Source: Flavobacteriales bacterium (lineage in GTDB: Bacteria; Bacteroidota; Bacteroidia; Flavobacteriales_G; Salibacteraceae). From it: a stretch of DNA of 21,322 bases. Positions 17,301 through 21,322 of this stretch are shown here, piece after piece. Location of the stretch: positions 1-21,322 of the forward strand of contig DNTB01000075.1 in the NCBI GenBank assembly GCA_003499525.1, written 5' to 3'. Under the pieces are notes generated by a model. That model had not been told where the DNA came from, made no database searches, and saw only the letters and a program-made list of their open reading frames with translations. Position 1 is the stretch's first letter. Each line of letters opens with the position of its first letter. A program made the position numbers and the translations under genes.

Positions 17301-20300
17301 ATCAGGGAGAATTCCCCATTTTGGGTAGAAGTTCTATGAAAGTGGCCACAGTGGCCATGATCCCATCTTTTGTGTTGGGTGATCATCCTGAACGCGTGCG
17401 CGTTCTACCAAACAGGTCGTGTGAGTTACTCAAATACGACGACGCAATAGTTCGGGGCAAAGTGAGGTTTCAAGAATACTATGAGGATATTGTTGAAGAT
17501 GTTAAGCGGGAGTTCAAGGATCACTGCTTCAACTCAGTACAAGAAAGCATAGAAAAAACTACAGATCTCAGTGTTACGGCCTGGACACTGTATCATTACG
17601 ATGCGGCCGGTAACCTTGCGAAGACCGTTCCTCCAGTTGGAGTGCAGCTATTGGACGATGCCACAAAACTGGATAACGTGCTGAAATACCGCAACGGAGA
17701 CCCTGGTGGCTCTTTAGAATTCCCCGATCACGAAAAAGCTTCGACCTATGCCTACACCAGCAATAACAACCTTCGGAAACAAGAAACTCCTGATGGCGGC
17801 ACTACGACATTCAAATTTGATAACCTGGGCAGAATATTCTTGTCTCAAAATGCAAAACAGGAAACAAGCAATAGATACAGCTATTCCTTTTATGATAATC
17901 TTTCCAGGATTACGGAGAGTGGTGAAGTCGAAATTATTGATGGCGAAGGCGGCAGTGGCACCAGTCCCATCAGCATTCCCGCCGATGAATCATTCCTTTC
18001 AAATATAGGAGCGGTTAGGGCTCATATTGAGAATAACGAAAGAATTCATGTTGTGAAGAACTACTATGATAAAAGTATCGCAGATTTTTCAGGGCTGAGT
18101 CTGGAACAAGAAAACCTAAGAAATAGGGTTTCGGCAAGCCTCATCTATGATTATCATTTTGCCAATGCTTATCATTTGGATAATAACTATTTGAACGGCA
18201 TACACTATTCCTATGACATTTTAGGCAACGTCAAAACTGTATATCGAGACATTCGGGATGCCCAATTCACCGATATTGAAGACATACACGACAATGGTGA
18301 TCCGGTTTCAGTGGTTAAGAGAATAGAATACGACTACGAACTCTTAAGCGGAAACGTAAAGATGGTGCGTTATCAAGATGGTGAAGACGATGCGTTTTAC
18401 CATAAGTACACCTACGATGCGGATAATCGGCTTATTCAAGCTGAAATAAGCCGCGACAAAGTGTATTGGGAAAATCTCGCAGAATACGAGTACTATTTGC
18501 ACGGACCGCTGGCGAGAACAACCCTGGGTGACAAACAGGTGCAAGCATTGGATTATGCCTACACCTTGCAGGGATGGCTAAAATCGGTGAACGGTTTGCC
18601 GGCTAATGAATTCGGACTGGAAGGTGATGCCGCCAGTTTCGCAAAAGATGCCTTTTCGTTTGAGCTGCACTACAATAACCAGGACTACAGAAAGATTGCG
18701 GGAGGAACGATTCCAACCGCCCATCCGAGCGCTCAGAAAATGGACGTGAAATTCCGGGATCTCTACAATGGAAACATTCCAAATATCAACAAGCACTACT
18801 ATCAGGGTACCTTCTTGGATTCAGAGAGTGAAGGTAGCGCCTATGCAGTCAAACAATTTTCTACATATAATTGGTACGAATACGATCAGCTGAACCGTAT
18901 AAAAGCCTATAACGACTATACACCTGAAGCAACTGGAGTAAATCCAGGTGGAGGAGGCCTTGGTGAAAGTTTAAATCCGGGTGCAATTGCTGATCGGATA
19001 GATAGGATAACAGGATATACCTACGATCAGGACGGAAACCTCATCACCTTAATGCGCAAAGGTTATGATACGCAATCGGACGATTGGTTGCTCATGGATG
19101 ATTTTTCATATAACTATAATACGACCCCCGGACATAAACTCAATAGCCAGCTGGTTTATGTTGATGAAGCCCAAACTGATGTTGGACTTTTCGAAAATGA
19201 CATTGACGAACAAAAAGATGGCGATCTGGTGTACGATAACATAGGCAACTTAATAGTCGATCATTCCGAAGGAAGTTTTATAGCCTGGAACCCTATCGGG
19301 AAAGTGAAAGAAATAGAAAAAATAGGGTCAATTCCTACCTTCAAAAATGACCCTGGAACCGATGGCTTATTTTTGGCTCATGGATTGAAGCTGGAGTTTG
19401 AGTATGACCCTGCTGGGCAGCGAATTAGTAAAACCGACTATCAAATAAACCAAATCTTACCCCAATATATTAATGGAATGCAGGTTGGTTTCGATAACGC
19501 TAAAAAACTACGAATTACAGTCGGAGAGGGAAACCTTATCACCTATGATGAGTTTATCGAAAACAGAGTTTTAGATGCTTCCTTGGAGAGTGGAATACAG
19601 TCTGAAGATGGCTTTAGGCGGAGTAAAGAATACTACATCCGCGACGCCTCGGGTAATGTAATGGCCATGTACCAAAGAACCATTGGGGCCCCAAAAACGG
19701 AAGAGGAAATACTGAAAAAACTAAAAGGAACAAGAGCAGACTTTGGCATAGAAGCGGGCTTGCTCTATGAAGAAGTCATAGGTGCTCATTTGGCCTATGC
19801 GCATAACTTCATTTCGGCTACAGCACGCGATTTAGGTGAATCGCGAAATAAGCTGATCGATCAAATGGACATGGATAAATTACTGAAGCGGCATTCGTAC
19901 CTTCCCCAAAAACTCGCCGCTCAATACGGTGAGGAATACGCGGCATTGTACTACGCCCAAAATCCGGAGAAAGCTACGGTTGAGATACTTCAGTCGCCGC
20001 AATTCTTTGATGAATTTGCACAAGCCAAACGAAAGGAGTATCAACGGTTTAAGAAAGAGGATGAGGGCCGCATTTCGTATAAAAACGCCGATGAGTATAT
20101 TTTATCCGAATACAAAAAAGTATTGGAAGGCGATGCAGCCGTGCCGGAATCTCTGGCGCTAAAAAATAAAAACGAAGAGCCATCAAAATTGAGCCTGCGT
20201 GCCCTTCAGTCTGATGAAGTAGTTTCCGGTGAATCCTATAACAACTTCATAACCAACCGGTTAAAAAATCCACAGGGCCGCATGGAGATGTTGGAAGGGG

Positions 20301-21322
20301 TTGATAATACAGAGCTGCTGCAGTCGTATTATGCTGCCGAGCCGCGGGTTTATTATGAAGCATTAAAGGCGGCGGCAATGCCCGAAGCGGACGAATTGAA
20401 ACTCGCCCAGGCCGCAAAATGGATATTTAATACCGAGCACTATGATACGCGAAATCTGGTAAAGAAACTCAACGAGATTGAGGCCAGGTTTGGAAATAAA
20501 AATGCAGCCGAACAGCACGTTGCACATGCTGAGGTAGAAAGGGAACTTGAATCAGGCGGCGAAGAAGAAGCACCTGGAGAAGGGCCGTATGAAGCGTATG
20601 ACGAAGGGGAGACCTATGCCCTTTCCATTCAAAACCATCATACCTACGGAAGCGATAGGATAGGACAGGTGAAAGCAGGGTCGTTTGTGAAAGGAAGAAA
20701 CGAGGTGGGGGAAAATGAGGCCGCTGGAAACTATTCGGAGCACTATGCCGGTCTTACCCGCATGGAACTCAAAGATCATCTCGGAAATGTGAGTACGGTG
20801 CTTACCGATAGAAAAAAAGCAACACCGGCAGTGGATGAACTTCCGCGTACTTACGATGCCGACGTGCTGAGCTACGCGGATTATTATCCGTTCGGGATGG
20901 AGATCGCACACCGAACAGAAAGTAAAGAGCACATGATTAACTATCAGTACCAAAGTGCGACGCTAACAGATTTCGACAATCCTATATTCACGACAGTCTC
21001 ATTTCACGAAGATTTTACAAAAATTGCTAATAGGGAAAGCAATAGGTACGTGGAGACATACAACAGGAAATATCATACCCGAGGAAATCCAAGTAGTGGT
21101 GTGGATAGATGCTACTATGGTACGGGGTACTTTGAGGGGTGGACACAACACATGCCATTTTCCAATATACCCTGGCATGAACTTTCGGGAACAGACCCTG
21201 CAGATTTGCACAATCGTAAGCTTTTGAAATACACTTCTGAATGTACCCTTCCGCACCATGGCCAGTCTCACTATTATTCAAACATCTGGTTCAATAATAC
21301 TGATGTGCTCCTAATTAGAAAT
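11366..21322 (+). CDS. Giant exported YD-repeat/RHS protein, DUF6443-type (3' partial)
   Basis: I translated from ATG 11366 to the last base and found no stop in 3319 codons; the 3' end is cut by the window. Signal peptide: MNNPIRSL then hydrophobic, cleaved near LHA (A22). Family landmarks in order: an ISYFDGSGNAQQT segment of DUF6443 type (about residues 365-378), EGYPYSYTEYMGDGSGRVKR (about 480-500), QIIMTDPNGQSTLTIQDAQG (about 555-575), CFDCTYDL (C656, C659), HPEYC (1143-1147), then a long diverse region. From Y2076 about ten YD repeats run to near 2770, with the family hallmark DYAYTLQGWLKSVNG (D2396 on), LYNGNI, WNPIGKVKEI and FEYDPAGQRISK. An RHS-type core begins with YIRDASGNVMAMY, is interrupted by about 310 helical residues, resumes at YGSDRIG (3094-3100), LKDHLGNV (3135-3142) and DYYPFGM (3172-3178). 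After that come 141 residues I cannot assign. RHS/YD repeats form a hollow shell around a C-terminal cargo in Tc toxins and polymorphic toxins; that role is likely by family but not shown here. Confidence 0.95.
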   Translation, partial: MNNPIRSLVYLSIFLFPVLLHAQQREYKVTNVAYFNGGDCPESQSSSATCLSELVENFNFDVTNSSYNVGNMYNIIDRKNRIVIQTIESNQFEIEPYTYKYTFTFELLRKDFDHQEGRATEFVKMDISYSSDPLTVENDRSIFEFEGMGFARMELRSLKIEEWTDPSESHSKFERYYSLTENFQLTEDEEYENKRNFRVEFSIEEERYEPENGPLPGITNSFSQNNSHIELFWDASETSRSSHPNPSWFELEWLFVPESYRATKLSNANQNAEFNKGATRIVTDKLSYSVRNIYNKPGYFYARYRRIRPQLVSTPDGYYLDQQRLMISEWKYLSDPVDFTIPSNQFDETNKNWTYQSTFLEEEKRKDIISYFDGSGNAQQTITHLSSEPGVLLMAQPLYDYSGKPVIQPLPVPVEVPGSANEFSYRGNLNSWGTTSPWKEEYDAYDPVGDRKVPGAMSSVSSVAEKYYSDDLLFSNSIHRDMVPQSEGYPYSYTEYMGDGSGRVKRVGSPGETYRVHDQNGLEKNFTAYNYTEPDQQLLDKLFGSNAASKDFYRQIIMTDPNGQSTLTIQDAQGRTVASGLYFNRESEPAHQHNIDYLPSSIPLVSEMITSTNNDITPDGHSINHTSAIYYDGMSSLKLGYKLRVEDFQGCGANICFDCTYDLTVYLLDDKGNKINPATGNLDENIIKETINIACTSDGTPKFFPTQNRREFEFIKSMNEGTYYLVKELTPVFSEATFNAIIADATSNNCVLSEYYFTEQEINNENFNTCESTFEAPSPCESFVSIVKEDMIPGSGKYATSGASEYSIFDVPTAQNIIISDEDFNTNVQRNAPPYDVQYNTYGWHYADGLNLQHEYYQNYFSHSSYNQLSQFLYNNCNNGTNDAPDSVRSENITNSDITTDAFSMSIIELKYETGDDGNSVEIVMAGDPIVFEYSPVAQNPIPQVAKDYNITIDVNQIFAFFHSGNIPPDDFIFPRQMHLQMYYGGINMGSQYVDISECTDQNYTPSNNPWKELRFYKPGIIPRSNEVKIFISFDQFAAHQSFSINDYPKILFGVGFDDLVISYDEVGCNCAAVLPDLENPCSTCANELKAPFQCLQAEFANAGFTSPNPATEYKNESEFTSAFNGLTEVEQDKWLEVLVLAHPEYCNLEKCEYLNAPDVVRFEEVLRNSDYTEWKSKYGSYDLRTLDVGTGSLFDELVELDPLFQTNAPPPTWLSDLENRMHQALLHAYVNTNKGVDFSIYDLAMLPMTGMIHTYGYDNVWTTVAQLQYHIDLLHSGIRNRGPVHNSELDQVYFENLKTLYLGIRNFMMSSAYKPCVDCYTLYVEDLVFPNVAYTQTVDPTTGQKTTITAADEDKEMEDAFMEKFGDMMDDEFGVTNLETSSLQDLQTTVQQRISPQKASDCEVFLRGEIEDNFPISGNKVIARDGVTMVLITDVVAALLPLCTQGNEPSYADIRAALESIQIQNTPFGVANLLHGGGAKESLKVNEYLIEVRHPLYKMEHAPQVGMDDIETTVNHGILQDELNIGRSIDLSQPNFAPGILPFIVNKSYEGYFFELDQGFKKIVFTGNVEPVFEFFDYYMLLNSPNTAGYFFKIDAIVDGDNRKLMGFVNAQLFELSDAFYGIMDRPKHEDRLNCSVANDVLQNFLNIDLSANSSSTLFIREIVDNPVHHNSIEWELSYKEMFKNYANHAYNLELSYGDYYQFLSACQVSDDVVKNQLNTIADFKSAFDLDNYSGLNLVGDINNVQAASNAKNVYDAFVASVKTGSNAGMTDLNTLESVLSGVTQVNSDAFDKVSYSTDDVIGESNNLYYYKTKGVLTDIESLLNGLRPNFIDEYDDELYVGESNNAIRSVTENGSFINLKPPQKTPQHTAAWNVTKQLNDKYNGVKFDAGSAGFNALLPAGVTGNFEVRMWMHQNSNGNLWIHFADDQQRKYNDIVLFYNKYNGDFKMSDVQSFKDPEPLIYRPGEEEYFVITAVTNQGEFPILGRSSMKVATVAMIPSFVLGDHPERVRVLPNRSCELLKYDDAIVRGKVRFQEYYEDIVEDVKREFKDHCFNSVQESIEKTTDLSVTAWTLYHYDAAGNLAKTVPPVGVQLLDDATKLDNVLKYRNGDPGGSLEFPDHEKASTYAYTSNNNLRKQETPDGGTTTFKFDNLGRIFLSQNAKQETSNRYSYSFYDNLSRITESGEVEIIDGEGGSGTSPISIPADESFLSNIGAVRAHIENNERIHVVKNYYDKSIADFSGLSLEQENLRNRVSASLIYDYHFANAYHLDNNYLNGIHYSYDILGNVKTVYRDIRDAQFTDIEDIHDNGDPVSVVKRIEYDYELLSGNVKMVRYQDGEDDAFYHKYTYDADNRLIQAEISRDKVYWENLAEYEYYLHGPLARTTLGDKQVQALDYAYTLQGWLKSVNGLPANEFGLEGDAASFAKDAFSFELHYNNQDYRKIAGGTIPTAHPSAQKMDVKFRDLYNGNIPNINKHYYQGTFLDSESEGSAYAVKQFSTYNWYEYDQLNRIKAYNDYTPEATGVNPGGGGLGESLNPGAIADRIDRITGYTYDQDGNLITLMRKGYDTQSDDWLLMDDFSYNYNTTPGHKLNSQLVYVDEAQTDVGLFENDIDEQKDGDLVYDNIGNLIVDHSEGSFIAWNPIGKVKEIEKIGSIPTFKNDPGTDGLFLAHGLKLEFEYDPAGQRISKTDYQINQILPQYINGMQVGFDNAKKLRITVGEGNLITYDEFIENRVLDASLESGIQSEDGFRRSKEYYIRDASGNVMAMYQRTIGAPKTEEEILKKLKGTRADFGIEAGLLYEEVIGAHLAYAHNFISATARDLGESRNKLIDQMDMDKLLKRHSYLPQKLAAQYGEEYAALYYAQNPEKATVEILQSPQFFDEFAQAKRKEYQRFKKEDEGRISYKNADEYILSEYKKVLEGDAAVPESLALKNKNEEPSKLSLRALQSDEVVSGESYNNFITNRLKNPQGRMEMLEGVDNTELLQSYYAAEPRVYYEALKAAAMPEADELKLAQAAKWIFNTEHYDTRNLVKKLNEIEARFGNKNAAEQHVAHAEVERELESGGEEEAPGEGPYEAYDEGETYALSIQNHHTYGSDRIGQVKAGSFVKGRNEVGENEAAGNYSEHYAGLTRMELKDHLGNVSTVLTDRKKATPAVDELPRTYDADVLSYADYYPFGMEIAHRTESKEHMINYQYQSATLTDFDNPIFTTVSFHEDFTKIANRESNRYVETYNRKYHTRGNPSSGVDRCYYGTGYFEGWTQHMPFSNIPWHELSGTDPADLHNRKLLKYTSECTLPHHGQSHYYSNIWFNNTDVLLIRN
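17579..19678 (+). repeat. YD-repeat block of the RHS protein
   Basis: About ten degenerate repeats with the pattern Y-x-Y-D-x-x-G-N-L/R: YHYDAAGNLAKT, FKFDNLGRIF, YSYDILGNVKT, YTYDADNRLIQ, YEYDQLNRIKA, YTYDQDGNLIT, LVYDNIGNLIV and FEYDPAGQRIS among them. They spread over about 690 residues with non-repeat spacers. These repeats wind the beta-sheet shell wall in TcC and RHS proteins. Confidence 0.9.
19679..20620 (+). other. Charged helical insert within the RHS core
   Basis: Residues about 2772-3085 separate NVMAMYQR from the YGSDRIG strand. In related Bacteroidota RHS proteins these two landmarks are, as I recall, only a few tens of residues apart. The insert is rich in Glu, Lys, Ala and Leu, with few glycines and long runs that read as amphipathic helices (EEEILKKLKG, YILSEYKKVLEG, EALKAAAMPEADELKLAQAA). 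It ends in an acidic linker (ESGGEEEAPGEGPYEAYDEGE is split here as ESGGEEEAPGEG then PYEAYDEGE). No domain is recognised. Confidence 0.7.
20621..20899 (+). other. RHS-associated core, Bacteroidota type, atypical end
   Basis: Residues 3086-3178 hold YGSDRIG, LKDHLGNVSTVLTDRK and ADYYPFGM, the usual order of the Bacteroidota RHS core. The expected next element, YRYGFNGKEKDDE or similar, followed by the RxYDPRxGRF strand, does not appear before the window ends 141 residues later. Confidence 0.85.

Noticed and set aside
20552..20953. Minus-strand open frame of 133 codons
   Set aside because: It opposes the RHS core motifs LKDHLGNV and DYYPFGM, which are certainly coding on the plus strand.
11374..21322. 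Apparent 10-kb stretch without a gene, or a series of small genes or a decayed pseudogene
   Set aside because: Reading the frame set by ATG 11366 gives an unbroken translation to the window end with family motifs in the right order, so it is one intact partial gene.

Overview
The window looks like a single plus-strand transcription unit from a member of the Bacteroidota, probably an environmental Flavobacteriia- or Cytophagia-type organism. This rests on moderate AT-richness, the absence of Shine-Dalgarno sequences before the starts, a TAnnTTTG-type -7 promoter element, and above all two giant secreted proteins whose motif chains I recognise from large Bacteroidota YD/RHS families. No genus can be assigned from the sequence alone. 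No RNA genes, insertion sequences, CRISPR arrays or integrase-type genes are visible.

Layout: positions 3-149 may hold the last 48 codons of an upstream gene, with a 24-bp-period imperfect repeat inside. Positions 150-333 are non-coding and carry a candidate -7 element at 225-232. Five genes then follow head to tail with almost no gaps: (1) 334-1461, an exported ~375-aa protein with a TANFOR/fibronectin-like module; (2) 1500-2099, a ~200-aa predicted lipoprotein; (3) 2065-10623, a giant exported protein of up to 2852 aa with an SpvB/TcB-like N-terminus and a large composite insert containing HYR (hyalin-type) repeats; (4) 10627-11373, a 248-aa exported protein of unknown function; (5) 11366 to beyond the window end, an exported YD-repeat/RHS protein open for at least 3319 codons. 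The first nucleotide to the last in-frame codon of gene 5 was read without a stop or frameshift, although no stop is reached.

All five products carry an N-terminal export signal, so the unit as a whole appears to build something in the cell envelope or outside the cell. The two giants resemble the two halves of a Tc-toxin BC cocoon: gene 3 has the SpvB-like opening motif (IPL...YPI...GLGW) and gene 5 has the YD repeats and RHS core. Both are interrupted by large extra segments at points where the family backbone I recall is normally continuous: about 780 residues in gene 3 (helical part, linker, four HYR-like modules) and about 310 residues in gene 5 (charged helical block inside the RHS core). 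Gene 5 also departs from the usual core after its DYYPFGM motif. The C-terminal end, where an RHS protein would carry its variable cargo, and any immunity gene lie beyond the window. The split-shell idea is an inference; what is directly visible is the motif chain, the export signals and the gene packing.
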